A stretch of 61,753 nucleotides of DNA. Source: JAICIG01 sp035532215. Lineage in GTDB: Bacteria > Planctomycetota > Planctomycetia > Pirellulales > JAICIG01. Within the stretch, counting starts at the first letter, position 1. Each line of letters starts with the position of its first letter. A model generated the notes under the pieces. That model was given only the letters and a program-made list of their open reading frames with translations, searched no databases and was not told where the DNA came from. Location: assembly GCA_035532215.1 (NCBI GenBank), contig DATKRK010000108.1, positions 1 to 61,753 of the forward strand, in the 5' to 3' direction. Positions 46,830 through 55,198 of the stretch are shown here, in pieces. The position numbers were made by a program, and so were the translations under genes.

Positions 46830-47849
46830 CTACGTTGACGCTCCGGTGCGCTCGATTGCGGCGTTGAGGATGCGAGAAATCAGCTCGGAGTATTCGACTC
46901 CGTAGCCGCGAGCGAGGATGACCAGGTCGCCGGTCTTGGGCGAAAGGCCGGGCAGCGGATTGACCTCCAGGAAATAGGGCACGCCGTCGCGCAGGCGGAA
47001 GTCGAACCGCGAAACGTCGCGGCAACCGAGCGCCCGCCAAGCGGCCAGTGCGGCGCGCTCGACCGCGGCTGTGTCGGCCGGCGAAAGCTGCGCAGGGCTT
47101 TCGTAGCGGACCTGCCGCTCCCAGTCGCGCTTCACTTCGAGCGAATACACGAACGGCGAGCTTTGCTTTTGCTGGGGCAAAACCCGCATGATGCCGAGCA
47201 CGTGTTGCGGCCGATGGCCGACGACGCCCACGGTCAGTTCGTCGCCGTCGATGAATTCCTCGACCATGATCGGCTGCCGGTAGGCTCGATACGCCCGCTC
47301 GACGCTGTCGGCCAGTTCCTCGCGGGTTCTGACCAGGCTCTGGGCGAGCACTCCTTTGCTTGAGCCTTCGAAGGCCGGCTTGACGAACGCCGGCCATGGC
47401 AAACTCGCAAGTCGTTCTTGGGCCGAGTCGAGCTCGCCGTTTTCGATCAAGGCCCAGGCCGGCGTGGACACGCCCGACGCTTGCACCAGACGCTTGGCGC
47501 AGTCTTTGTCGAGCGTGGCGGCCAAAGTCAGCGGGTCGGAGCCGGTGTAGGCGATGCCCAACATTTCCAACACGGCGGGCACGCGCGCTTCGCGGCAACG
47601 GCCGCTGCCGGCGCCTTCGGCGATATTCACGACCAGTTCGGGGCGCGGCCGATCGAGCAATTTGCGCAACAGCGTCTCGCCGTCGCCGAGCAGTTCGACG
47701 TCGTGCCCCAAAGAGCGAATCGCGTCGGCGATCGAATCGATCGTTTCCTGCGAGTCGAATTCCTCTTCGGCGTCGGCCGCCAGTCCCGGCGCATTGGGAG
47801 ACTCGGCTGCGGCGCCGCCTTTGACGTTATAGGTCAGGCCAATTTTCAA
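46830..47849 (-). CDS. D-alanine-D-alanine ligase-like ATP-grasp protein
   Basis: 339 residues from a TTG at 47849 with AAGGAA 8 nt upstream; an in-frame ATG at 47903 lies inside MITE-like copy 3. ATP-grasp features in order: LVVNIAEG, PAFVKPAFEGSSKGV (ATP loop), VEEFIDGDELTVGVVG, and FDFRLRDGVPYFLEVNPLPG with metal-binding E-x-N. D-Ala-D-Ala ligase (Ddl) or a related dipeptide-forming ligase; the family contains many paralogues in planctomycetes. Followed by murA on the same strand after a repeat cluster. Confidence 0.85.
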   Translation of the reverse strand: MKIGLTYNVKGGAAAESPNAPGLAADAEEEFDSQETIDSIADAIRSLGHDVELLGDGETLLRKLLDRPRPELVVNIAEGAGSGRCREARVPAVLEMLGIAYTGSDPLTLAATLDKDCAKRLVQASGVSTPAWALIENGELDSAQERLASLPWPAFVKPAFEGSSKGVLAQSLVRTREELADSVERAYRAYRQPIMVEEFIDGDELTVGVVGHRPQHVLGIMRVLPQQKQSSPFVYSLEVKRDWERQVRYESPAQLSPADTAAVERAALAAWRALGCRDVSRFDFRLRDGVPYFLEVNPLPGLSPKTGDLVILARGYGVEYSELISRILNAAIERTGAST

Positions 47850-47884
47850 ACGGCGGGTTCCTTGTAATTCATGCTTTAGCCTAA

Positions 47885-47970
47885 GTCGCACGCCACATTC
47901 CATGTGCCGTCCGCGGCCCTGCTAACGTATCTCGCGGGTTTGGCGAGGACTTACGGAGTGAGCCTGCTAC
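47885..47970 (-). repeat. MITE-like family B, copy 3 (reversed)
   Basis: Left end CACATTCCATGTGCCG (47890s) and right end GAGTGAGCCTGCTAC (47956-47970) are the complement of the ends of copies 1, 2 and 4. Lies directly upstream of the Ddl-like gene start. The left tip GTCGCACGCC is diverged. Confidence 0.65.
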
Positions 47971-48209
47971 CGTGGCTCACGCGGAGCCGCGGAGAGCACC
48001 TCCCTTGCAACTCCGCGTATGCTCTACGGTTGCGCTAGGAAATGCTGAAGGCCCCTTGGCGATCGCAACATCCACGAATTCTTGGGAAGAGCCTTAATTC
48101 AATCGCCCGGCCATTCCCCAGAAAACGCAACTGCCGCCCCGCTAACCAGCCCGAAAACTGCCCACGGATTCCGGTGAAGACGCACCGGCATACGGGCTTC
48201 TCGACGAGA
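47971..48209. other. Gene-free spacer after the immunity gene
   Basis: About 240 bp between MITE-like copy 3 and the end of the SUKH-3 gene. It has short GC-rich inverted pieces around 47977-48030 (CTCACGCGGAGCCGCGGAG). No gene seen. Confidence 0.35.
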
Positions 48210-48716
48210 TCAAGTTGTTTTTGGTTCTAGGACTTCACCCTCGACGCCTGTCAGAATGTTGCCAATCGCCTCTTCCCCTGACTCTCCAACGAAAGTGACG
48301 GTTTCGTCGGAACCGCCAAAAACCCGCCCTTGGCAGTCCATAAAGAGGATACATGTTCCGAAAAGGTAATGCCCAATGGGACAAAGCGGGACGGTTCCAA
48401 TCAGTTCCTCAAAAACCTCGATCCCGCTGCCGCCCAGACCCTGAACCGCTCGGTCAGCAAGGAACTCTAAAACATCTTCCTGCCTTGACTTGGTTAAGTA
48501 GGGGATTATCAAGCCGCCAAACTGGCGCAGGAACTGCTTGGTCTTCGGCAAGAATCGAATCTGTTCCGAGTCATACGCGTGTTCGTATAAGGAAGTCGCC
48601 ACGACTCGTTTAGGCGTCCATCCAGCTTTCCGCAGGCGGGACACGGTGGCCGTGGGAAATGCCGCCGCGCCATTTCTAGTCTTTTTGTCACTCATAAATC
48701 GCTTCTCGATTTTCAT
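48210..48716 (-). CDS. SUKH-3-like immunity protein
   Basis: 168 residues from the ATG at 48716, sharing one base with the upstream stop (TAATG). Fits the SUKH-3 pattern: LRKAGWTPKRVV, then FLRQFGGLIIPYL, a central acidic segment, GTVPLCPIGHYLFGTCILFM, DCQGRVFGGSDETVTFVG and EEAIGNILTG. SUKH proteins bind and neutralise nucleic-acid-modifying toxins of polymorphic toxin systems. Coupling to a YwqJ-like deaminase gene, a known SUKH partner, supports the call. Cytosolic. Confidence 0.8.
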   Translation of the reverse strand: MKIEKRFMSDKKTRNGAAAFPTATVSRLRKAGWTPKRVVATSLYEHAYDSEQIRFLPKTKQFLRQFGGLIIPYLTKSRQEDVLEFLADRAVQGLGGSGIEVFEELIGTVPLCPIGHYLFGTCILFMDCQGRVFGGSDETVTFVGESGEEAIGNILTGVEGEVLEPKTT

Positions 48717-49369
48717 TAGCCTGTCCAGACCCTCGCAAGGCCGGTCTGCGGCACAGTGACTCGGCAATTAGGGCACTGTGGAAGGGGTTCCATTGTTGCC
48801 GCTCTGAAACACCACAGGTCGAGATGTTGTTCGTGCGCGCCGTCCAGCAGTGCGCGGTTCAGTGCTTGGAATTCAGCGCATGTTTCAGCGTGCCGGTTTG
48901 GAACCAATGTGTTTATCTGAATCCCTGCTTGTCCGTGAACGGCTGGAAGCTGCTGAACTCTTGCCGCAAGAGTCCCGTGTATAAGTAGCCCTGGCAAGTA
49001 TCGGCTCACCGCGTAGTAGAGCTTGTCCGTCGTTCGGTCATAGATCACCGCTGCCCCAGCGCTGCCTCGAATGATCGGGGGCTGGTGCGGAATAATGCCT
49101 TCAACAAAAGCGCCATAATACCGGATGGAAGCGAGGAGTTCCGGTAACACGCCAGCGGTTTGTATCCCGACGACGCCCGCATTAGTCAGTATCCAAGGTG
49201 GTAACGCACCAGTCAGCGGCACGCTCGCTGGATTGTATGTGTCGTGGTTATTCCATCGCGTGTGAATCAATGGCCGTAGCGGATACTGCTGTTGTAGCAC
49301 GGCCGCTACCACGGAAAGGCCAACCGAGGCTCGCTGCCTGCGATATTGCAACCTTCCATTATAAGGCAT
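48716..49369 (-). CDS. YwqJ-like nucleic acid deaminase toxin, apparently 5'-truncated
   Basis: 217 residues as an open frame. The C-terminal 150 residues match YwqJ-type deaminases of polymorphic toxins: an AGAAVIYDRTTDKLYYAVSR sheet, then C-A-E at 164-166 in TCAEFQALNRALLDGA (with an H-A-E at 160-162 just before it) and P-Q-C-P-N-C at 197-202, the zinc C-x-x-C. The family would deaminate bases in RNA or DNA. The first ~35 residues are encoded by a palindromic repeat (49272-49310), and no secretion or repeat domain precedes the module, so this looks like a toxin tip that lost its carrier. DNA here is less GC-rich than neighbours. Confidence 0.75.
   Translation of the reverse strand: MPYNGRLQYRRQRASVGLSVVAAVLQQQYPLRPLIHTRWNNHDTYNPASVPLTGALPPWILTNAGVVGIQTAGVLPELLASIRYYGAFVEGIIPHQPPIIRGSAGAAVIYDRTTDKLYYAVSRYLPGLLIHGTLAARVQQLPAVHGQAGIQINTLVPNRHAETCAEFQALNRALLDGAHEQHLDLWCFRAATMEPLPQCPNCRVTVPQTGLARVWTG
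49272..49310. repeat. GTAGCGG palindromic repeat at the 5' end of the toxin frame
   Basis: GGCCGTAGCGG on the left and GCACGGCCGCTACC on the right form a short imperfect palindrome; on the minus strand it reads as GGTAGCGGCCGTGC then CCGCTACGGCC. It encodes residues ~20-33 of the toxin frame, which suggests that the repeat rather than a toxin domain supplies the N-terminus. Confidence 0.6.
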
Positions 49370-49493
49370 GGAGCGCCCTGGGCTATTCGCTCGTTCGTTT
49401 TGAAACGCCGCAGATGCTCTACAGCGAACGACGCCGAAGCCGCGGGACTTGGCCGACCCGCGGCTTCGAGCGCCATCCCCCTATTCGGGGCGG

Positions 49494-50927
49494 CTACGAC
49501 ATGCAATCGATCACCTGCAGAGGCGCCGCGACGCCGACCGGCTTGCGAAAGTCCTGGCCATTGCTGCCAGATTCAACGGCATGCACATTTCCGCCGCAGC
49601 CATCCGCTTCCACGATCGGCGCCTGTGCGGCGTTTTCTTGCCGACGCGCCATCCGGCGGTTGCCTTCGGGCATGAGCATCGATCGCTGGCCGCCCAGCAA
49701 ACTGCTGACGCCCAGCGAATCGTACCGGGCTTGCTGTCCGCCGTCCTTGTCTTCGGGGGCGTAACGGAACAACATGCCTTCGTAGTTGCGGAGCACGATG
49801 GCGTTTTCGGCCGCCGAGACCAGGTAGTTGGGCATCAACGGAATTTTGCCCGCCCCGTGCAATCCATCGACGACGTACGTCGGCACGCCGAGGCCCGAAA
49901 TATGGCCTCGCAAGCCTTCCATGATCTCCAGCCCCTTCCACACCGAAGTGCGGAAATGGCCGGCGCCGACCACCGGGTCGCAATGGAAAATGTAGTAGGG
50001 ACGGACCTTGATCCTCAACAGACCTCGCATCAGTTCCCGCATCACGGGAACCGAGTCGTTCACCCCCTTGAGCAGCACCGCGTGGTTGCTGACCGGCATG
50101 CCCGCGTTGACCAGATTGCGGACCGCGCGCTCGGTTTCAGGCGTGATTTCGCGGGGGTGGTTGAAGTGCGTTTGAATCCAAATCTTGCCGGCCCGGCGCA
50201 ACAGGTCGACCAGATCGGGGTCGAGCAGTCGCTGCGGCAAGGTCACCGGAACGCGCGTTCCGATGCGGATCACGTCGACGTGCTCGATCGCCGCCAGTTC
50301 GTTGACGAACCAACGCAGCTTCGAGACCGGCAGCGACAACGGGTCGCCGCCCGACACGACAACGTCGTGAATCTCTTTGTGTTCCCTGACGTACTGGATC
50401 ATGCGCTGATCGTTGTGGCTGGGGGCGTCCCAGCCGTCGCGGTCCATGGTCACCCGCTTGCGGGTGCAGAACCTGCAGTACATCGAGCAGACGTGCGTCG
50501 TGACCATCAGCACGCGGTCTGGATAGCGGTGCGTGAGGCCCGGCACGGGCGAATCTTTATCCTCTTCGAGCGGATCTTCCAACTCCAAGCCGGTTTCGCT
50601 GGTCATTTCCAACGTCGACGGGCACGATTGCAGGCGAATCGGATCCTGCAGATCGTCGACGTCGATCAGAGAGAAATAGTAAGGAGGGATGGCCAGCTTG
50701 TACTGCGACTCGAGGCTTTCCAGAGCGGCGATGTCGCGGGGGGCGTGGGGCAGGAGTTCGACAAGCTGAGAGGTGGTGCGAACGGCGTTTTGCATTTGCC
50801 AACGCCAATCCTCCCATTGGGAGCGAGGCACATCTTTCCAGTGCGGATGCCGGCGAGAGGAACTGGGAGGCTCCTCAGCGTCCTCGCTGGCGGCAATCGC
50901 GAACGAGGTTGCATCGAATTGGTTCAT
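49494..50927 (-). CDS. KamA-like radical SAM protein (lysine 2,3-aminomutase family)
   Basis: 477 residues, strong AGGAGG 11 nt before the ATG. Radical SAM cluster Cys147, Cys151, Cys154 in VCSMYCRFCTRKR. The barrel has VVVSGGDPLSLP and THFNHPREITPE, with KPYYIFHCDP-like RPYYIFHCDPVVGAGHF as the PLP/substrate region typical of KamA. The C-terminal ~90 residues are extended beyond the barrel (LFRYAPEDKDGG...). Converts L-lysine to beta-lysine if a true KamA. EpmB, which beta-lysylates EF-P, is shorter (~340), so KamA is preferred but not proven. Confidence 0.88.
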   Translation of the reverse strand: MNQFDATSFAIAASEDAEEPPSSSRRHPHWKDVPRSQWEDWRWQMQNAVRTTSQLVELLPHAPRDIAALESLESQYKLAIPPYYFSLIDVDDLQDPIRLQSCPSTLEMTSETGLELEDPLEEDKDSPVPGLTHRYPDRVLMVTTHVCSMYCRFCTRKRVTMDRDGWDAPSHNDQRMIQYVREHKEIHDVVVSGGDPLSLPVSKLRWFVNELAAIEHVDVIRIGTRVPVTLPQRLLDPDLVDLLRRAGKIWIQTHFNHPREITPETERAVRNLVNAGMPVSNHAVLLKGVNDSVPVMRELMRGLLRIKVRPYYIFHCDPVVGAGHFRTSVWKGLEIMEGLRGHISGLGVPTYVVDGLHGAGKIPLMPNYLVSAAENAIVLRNYEGMLFRYAPEDKDGGQQARYDSLGVSSLLGGQRSMLMPEGNRRMARRQENAAQAPIVEADGCGGNVHAVESGSNGQDFRKPVGVAAPLQVIDCMS

Positions 50928-51131
50928 AGGGAACGAATCCCTCCTGAGTGAGATTGCGGCTTGGCCGGCCGACCATGCGACCTATCAGCCAAATCCGCGT
51001 GCTTATACCATCGGCCGTAAAAACCGACAAGTATGTTTAGCCTAAACCCCTAAGATTATATTCAAGGTTGGGCCAAATACACTTTTTTTCTGCCCACGGT
51101 CAAGATCGTTTTTGTTGCGGCCGCCCGCAGG

Positions 51132-51260
51132 TAGGTCAGGCTTTCCAGCCTGACTGTCAACGAGCCAACGCTTGCGCTACACCGCAGCAGGTTCGCTCTG
51201 TGACCCCTCGCCGGCTACCTTGTTTAGCTCAACGATGTCAGGCTGGAAAGCCTGACCTAC
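51132..51260. repeat. Perfect 24-bp inverted repeat pair
   Basis: GTAGGTCAGGCTTTCCAGCC... at 51132-51155 and its exact complement at 51237-51260, 81 bp apart; each arm contains GTCAGGCT-TTCC-AGCCTGAC. The right arm contains the stop codon (51257-51259) of the coiled-coil gene. Likely a MITE/REP-type element inserted at the 3' end of that gene. Confidence 0.85.
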
Positions 51261-52468
51261 GCGGCCCGCTGTCGCAACTCCGCCTGCAACCGCCGGATGA
51301 GCTGCTGCTGGTTGAACCGTTCTGCACGCCAAAGTTGCTGTTGCTCCTGCCGCGATTTTTCCAGGCGGTCCAGCTCTTGTTCCCGGGCTTCCAGCCGCGC
51401 GGCCCGCTCGTCGAATTCGGCCTGCCTCGCGGTCGCCCATTGCTGCAGGTCTTGCTGGCGCCCCGACCACCTTTCCGCTTCGGCAGCCAACTCCGTCTTG
51501 AGCGATTCCAGTTCGGCCCGCTCCTCGGCCGCCGAGGCCGCTTCGAGCCGGTAATATTCCCCCAGCCGCCCGCGCAGCGCCGACAACGACCGCTCGACCG
51601 CGGCCGGCGCCAGCGAGCCTTCCAACTCGGCCCGCAATTCCTCGGCGGCCAGCCGCAATTCAAGGGCCTCGCGCTGCAGTCGCAGCAAGTCCTGCCGCGA
51701 TCGCTCGACGGCCGCTCGGCGGTGGTCGAGTTGTTCGCTCTGCCTTTCCACCCCTAGCTTTTTCCGTGCCAACTCCGAATCATTTTTGCGCTGAATTTCG
51801 GCCAGGCGGCGCCGGTCGAGCCGGGCCTGGGCTTCGAGTTGCTCGCGGCGCTGCTGCAATTCACGCTCGAAAGCGGCCGTTTCGGCCTGCTGGGCGGAAA
51901 GAGACGTTTCGGCCTCGATCAGGCATCGTTCGCGCTCGGCCAGTTCCTCGAATCTCGCCCGAAGCGCATTTTCTTCGGCGATCCGCCGCTCTTCGCAGTC
52001 GCCATCGGCCGCCGCCGAGCGCTGCGCCGCCCCGGCGGCCAATGCTCGCTCGCGGGCGAGCATGTCATCCTCGCGTTGGGCCAGCTCTTGCTGCCTTTCC
52101 GAAAGCCACAACCGTGCGGTGCGCACCTCTTGATCGAATTCCGCACACCTCGCGTTGAGCTGGGCTTCGCGGCGGTCCAAGTCTTCTTGGCGCGAGCGGA
52201 GATGCTGGGCCAACTGCTCGGCCTGGGCCTGGAGCAGCACTGCTTCCAGCTCGGCCTGAAAGGCGACGGCCTGGGCGACTTCAGACGGATCGACGGCTGC
52301 CCAAGGGGCATCGCTTGGATGGGCTTGCTTTTCGGCCGCCGGCTCGTTTGCGGACGCTGGAGCGTCGCCTACCACATGCGCAGCGTCCACTCGCGTGCCG
52401 GGAACCAGCACGTTTTCGGCCTTGGGGGCCTCCGGCGATTCGGCCGCTCGATCACGTGACTGAAGCAT
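51257..52468 (-). CDS. Long coiled-coil protein
   Basis: 403 residues. After ~65 Pro/Ala-rich residues the protein is almost all coiled coil: dense Glu/Arg/Gln/Leu heptads (EDLDRREAQLNARCAEFDQE; RREQLEAQARLDRRRLAEIQ; ERAELESLKTELAAEAERW). Repeats of LERREQxL type resemble long filament-like or SMC-type coiled coils, but no head domain, signal peptide or membrane segment is present. Function unknown; scaffold or cytoskeletal role is a guess. The stop codon sits in a palindromic repeat arm, so the true C-terminus may have been changed. Confidence 0.75.
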   Translation of the reverse strand: MLQSRDRAAESPEAPKAENVLVPGTRVDAAHVVGDAPASANEPAAEKQAHPSDAPWAAVDPSEVAQAVAFQAELEAVLLQAQAEQLAQHLRSRQEDLDRREAQLNARCAEFDQEVRTARLWLSERQQELAQREDDMLARERALAAGAAQRSAAADGDCEERRIAEENALRARFEELAERERCLIEAETSLSAQQAETAAFERELQQRREQLEAQARLDRRRLAEIQRKNDSELARKKLGVERQSEQLDHRRAAVERSRQDLLRLQREALELRLAAEELRAELEGSLAPAAVERSLSALRGRLGEYYRLEAASAAEERAELESLKTELAAEAERWSGRQQDLQQWATARQAEFDERAARLEAREQELDRLEKSRQEQQQLWRAERFNQQQLIRRLQAELRQRAA

Positions 52469-52582
52469 GACGTCCTGGTGAAGTCCCGAAGCGCGGCGGA
52501 AGCCGACTGCCGAGGCCCGCGCAATCGTCCCTATCGATCCACGCCACCTCTATCGGCAGGATAGCCCGCAAAGTTGACCTAA

Positions 52583-52712
52583 CCCGGATTATTCATCAGC
52601 CCATACCAACCCGAAGCGCAAGCGAGGTGGAGCAATCGCCTTACCTCGCTAGCGCTTCGGGTTAGTATGAAGCGCTTTGTCGAGCATTCTCGGGGCTGAT
52701 GAATAATCCGGG
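52583..52712. repeat. MITE-like family A, copy 2
   Basis: 130 bp with the same ends (CCCGGATTATTCATCAGCCC ... GGGCTGATGAATAATCCGGG). Here the terminal repeats pair perfectly. Differs from copy 1 (44301-44430) only at the GTGTG/GTATG position and the GCTCATG/GCTGATG position. Between the coiled-coil gene and trxA. Flanks differ from copy 1 (CTAG/CTTG against CTAA/CTCA), so it moved as a unit. Confidence 0.9.
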
Positions 52713-52840
52713 CTCAACGCGTTCGTCTGCCTTGATGAGTCCGCAGACAAGGCAAGTTCCACGGAATTCGCGGTAAGGCAGGAAGGCAGCGAAAGCTGGC
52801 TTGGGCCGCAACCGAGCCGAACGGTTGGCGGCAGTGATGG

Positions 52841-52870
52841 AAAACAAAAACCCGGCTCGTGGGCCGGGTT
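52841..52870 (-). terminator. Intrinsic terminator of trxA
   Basis: On the minus strand AACCCGGC (52863-52870 complement) pairs with GCCGGGTT (52849-52856 complement) over a 6-nt loop, then TTTTGTTTT-like run (TTTTTGTTTT at 52841-52850). It lies 36 bp after the trxA stop. Confidence 0.85.
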
Positions 52871-52905
52871 GGGGCGGAACGCTGGAAGGCGGTGCGACTT
52901 GCGCC

Positions 52906-53235
52906 TTATCCCTTGGCGGCGTCCAGAGCCTTTTGCAAGCGGTTCTTGGGCTGCACGCCGACGAAGCGGTCGACGACGTCGCCCCCTTTGAAGATCATCA
53001 GCGTGGGAATGCTGCTCACGCCGAACGAGCCGGCCGCATTGGGGCTGTCATCGATATTGAGCTTGCCGATCTTGACTGAGCCGGCATATTCGCCCGCCAA
53101 TTCTTCAATCATGGGAGCGATCATCCGGCATGGGCCGCACCAGGGGGCCCAAAAGTCGACCAGCACCGGCTCAGCCGACTCGAGCACTTCGGACTGGAAG
53201 TTGGCGTCGGTAAACTCGCTGACATTGACGCTCAT
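52906..53235 (-). CDS. trxA: Thioredoxin
   Basis: 109 residues, standard thioredoxin. Active site Cys33-Gly-Pro-Cys36 in FWAPWCGPCRM; cis-Pro in SSIPTLMIFKGG. Strong GAGGAG Shine-Dalgarno 8-12 nt before the ATG. Cytosolic reductant for ribonucleotide reductase, peroxiredoxins and others. No reductase gene nearby. Ends in a clear terminator, so it is monocistronic. Confidence 0.96.
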   Translation of the reverse strand: MSVNVSEFTDANFQSEVLESAEPVLVDFWAPWCGPCRMIAPMIEELAGEYAGSVKIGKLNIDDSPNAAGSFGVSSIPTLMIFKGGDVVDRFVGVQPKNRLQKALDAAKG

Positions 53236-53313
53236 CAGACACTTCTCCTCGTATGATCGCTTCTGTAAGGCTGTGGCAATTATAGCGCTGCTCTGGGGGG
53301 TGTCAACAAACGA

Positions 53314-54873
53314 TCATTGCGGCTTTTCCGAACCCGCAACCGGCGTTCGCAGCCGTTCGTCGGCCAGATCGAGCCGATACATGATCTGATTGTATTCATA
53401 ACGCGGAGTAGCCTCCGGGTTGCCCGAGAACGTCTGCGTATACGTCCCTTCGAAATAAATGATTCGGCCCCCCTGCTCGTCGAATTGAGGATGCTGCTTC
53501 GGATTGTAAAAGCTGTATTTGTCGTGCGTCACGATCTTGCGGGCATTCCGCCAGGGGCCGGCGAGCGACTCCGCCTCGGCCAGCCAAATCTCGCCCAGCG
53601 GCGAGGTCCCTTCGGACTCGGCGGCGATCAATAGCCACCGCTTGCGAAAATCGTTCCAATACACGCTGCCGCGATGGGCAACGACCGGCTTGTTGCTCGC
53701 TGCATCCACAAGCCGCAGCCGGGCTTCCTGCGGCTTGATCCGCCCCATCTCGATGAGCTTCGCTTCGGCTCGCGGACCGAGCGGCGCCGCGTTTCGCCTC
53801 CACGACCAATGCAAGCGGCCCTCGGCATCGCGGTCGAGTTCGACCTTTTCGAGTTCGCTTTCGTCCACTTGGAATGGATCGACCCGCGAGCCCGCCTTGA
53901 GGCACGTGTAAGCTTCGTATTGAAAGAGATTCGCCAGCGCATCGGCGTCGGCGGCGACGCGCACGATCGGAAAGGGATCGGCGAAATAGACATAGTTTTT
54001 CCCGTCGGCTTCCTCGTGCACGAAAGGGTGTCCGGACGGAAAGACGGGCGAGCGGATATCGAAGTCGGCGACGTGCTCGAAAGCCTCTTTCTCCAGGTTG
54101 AACTCGGCCAGGCCGCGGGCGTAGACGGTCAGCGGCGGCTTGACCTTCAAGTAGGCGGCGAACATCCGCTCGCGGCCGTCGGCCGAGTTGAGCACGGTCA
54201 GCGCGTCGAGCCAGGTCGGACCGTCGCCGGGCATCGGCGCCATCCCGCGGGCGAAGCCGTCTTCGTTTTTGAAGTAGTTGAAATTCACGCCGCGGGACGG
54301 TTCGAGCCCGCCGTTTTTTGGCAATTCAGAAGTCGCGCCGGTCGCGTGGAAATTGCCGAGCGGGTAGGCCGCTCGGTTCGTATCGCCCCAGAACCAGAAC
54401 AGCTTGCCTTGAAACACGGCCGTGAGCACGCTGTCGGAACCGAGCACGCGGGCGTTGATGAGCGGCTGGTCGATCGGCGCCGGCCGGCCGGTCAGCGCGC
54501 TGTCTCGATAAATGCCGGCGCCGGTAATGCGATACAGCCGCTCGGCGATGTTCTTGCGATCGATTTCCAGCGTGACTTTGCCGCCGGGCTTCGTTTCGAC
54601 CGCCGTTCCGCGGAAGCCGAAGCCGTCTGCGTGAAACTCGTAACCGTGACTTTTGACGTAAAAAAAGACCTTCTGGCCCAACAGGCCCGGCTCGTCGAAC
54701 GCGACGACGCCGTTGCTGTCGGTCACATAGCGGATGCCGTTGACGGTCGAAAGCTCGACCAGCGGCACTCCGCGACCCGTCTGGCGATCGATGACCGTAA
54801 TTTCGAAATATCGCTCCGGCTCGGCCGCAGGCGAGGCGAGGAGGAAACAGGCGAGAATTGCGGTAGCGTGCAT
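53314..54873 (-). CDS. Exported protein of unknown function, beta-rich
   Basis: 519 residues from the ATG at 54873, chosen for GGGAGG 7 nt upstream and the signal peptide (HATAILACFLLASPAAEPER). After a ~90-residue beta-sandwich-like start (EITVIDRQTGRGVPLVELS) comes a propeller-like region with conserved-looking tryptophan and acidic residues (GKLFWFWGDTNRAAYPLGNF; FFNYFK-like NFNYFKNEDGFARGM; VYFADPFPIV; SVYWNDFRKRWLLIAAESEG; IIYFEGTYTQTF). It looks like a five-bladed propeller of the glycosidase (GH43/GH32-like) type, but I see no clear catalytic triad. Probable sugar- or glycan-related enzyme or binding protein. The stop is 78 bp before trxA. Confidence 0.7.
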   Translation of the reverse strand: MHATAILACFLLASPAAEPERYFEITVIDRQTGRGVPLVELSTVNGIRYVTDSNGVVAFDEPGLLGQKVFFYVKSHGYEFHADGFGFRGTAVETKPGGKVTLEIDRKNIAERLYRITGAGIYRDSALTGRPAPIDQPLINARVLGSDSVLTAVFQGKLFWFWGDTNRAAYPLGNFHATGATSELPKNGGLEPSRGVNFNYFKNEDGFARGMAPMPGDGPTWLDALTVLNSADGRERMFAAYLKVKPPLTVYARGLAEFNLEKEAFEHVADFDIRSPVFPSGHPFVHEEADGKNYVYFADPFPIVRVAADADALANLFQYEAYTCLKAGSRVDPFQVDESELEKVELDRDAEGRLHWSWRRNAAPLGPRAEAKLIEMGRIKPQEARLRLVDAASNKPVVAHRGSVYWNDFRKRWLLIAAESEGTSPLGEIWLAEAESLAGPWRNARKIVTHDKYSFYNPKQHPQFDEQGGRIIYFEGTYTQTFSGNPEATPRYEYNQIMYRLDLADERLRTPVAGSEKPQ

Positions 54874-54953
54874 AGCGAAACCTCCCAAAATTGGCGGATG
54901 CGCCTTTATGAAATACGAAACCGCCGTGAAATGCAACGCTTGCCGCAGGGAAT

Positions 54954-55035
54954 GTAGCAGGCTCAGTCCGTGAGCCGACGCCGGGTTGGCGGCCAACCGT
55001 AGCGCCGGTTACGGCACATGGAATTTGCCTACTAC
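54954..55035 (+). repeat. MITE-like family B, copy 4
   Basis: Starts GTAGCAGGCTCAGTCC and ends GGCACATGGAATTTGCCTAC plus TAC. 82 bp, close to copy 1 in length (89). Contains CGGTTACGGCACATGG as in copy 1. Located upstream of both the propeller gene and rlmM. Confidence 0.8.
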
Positions 55036-55198
55036 TTTGGTTGCGACTCTGCGGCGCCAGTGAGCTTGCATCAACCACGGATGGCATGGATGGCACGGAT
55101 GAAGGAGTTCAAAATCGGTGTCATGCCGCCCGAGGTTTCGTCGCGAAAGGGCGCTTGGCGGCTGGGGCAAGGCGGGCGATAATTGCAACCTCATCGAA

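Noticed and set aside
51068..51757. 229-residue plus-strand ORF
   Set aside because: Covers an inverted repeat and the strand opposite the coiled-coil gene; Leu/Pro/Arg-rich antisense composition.
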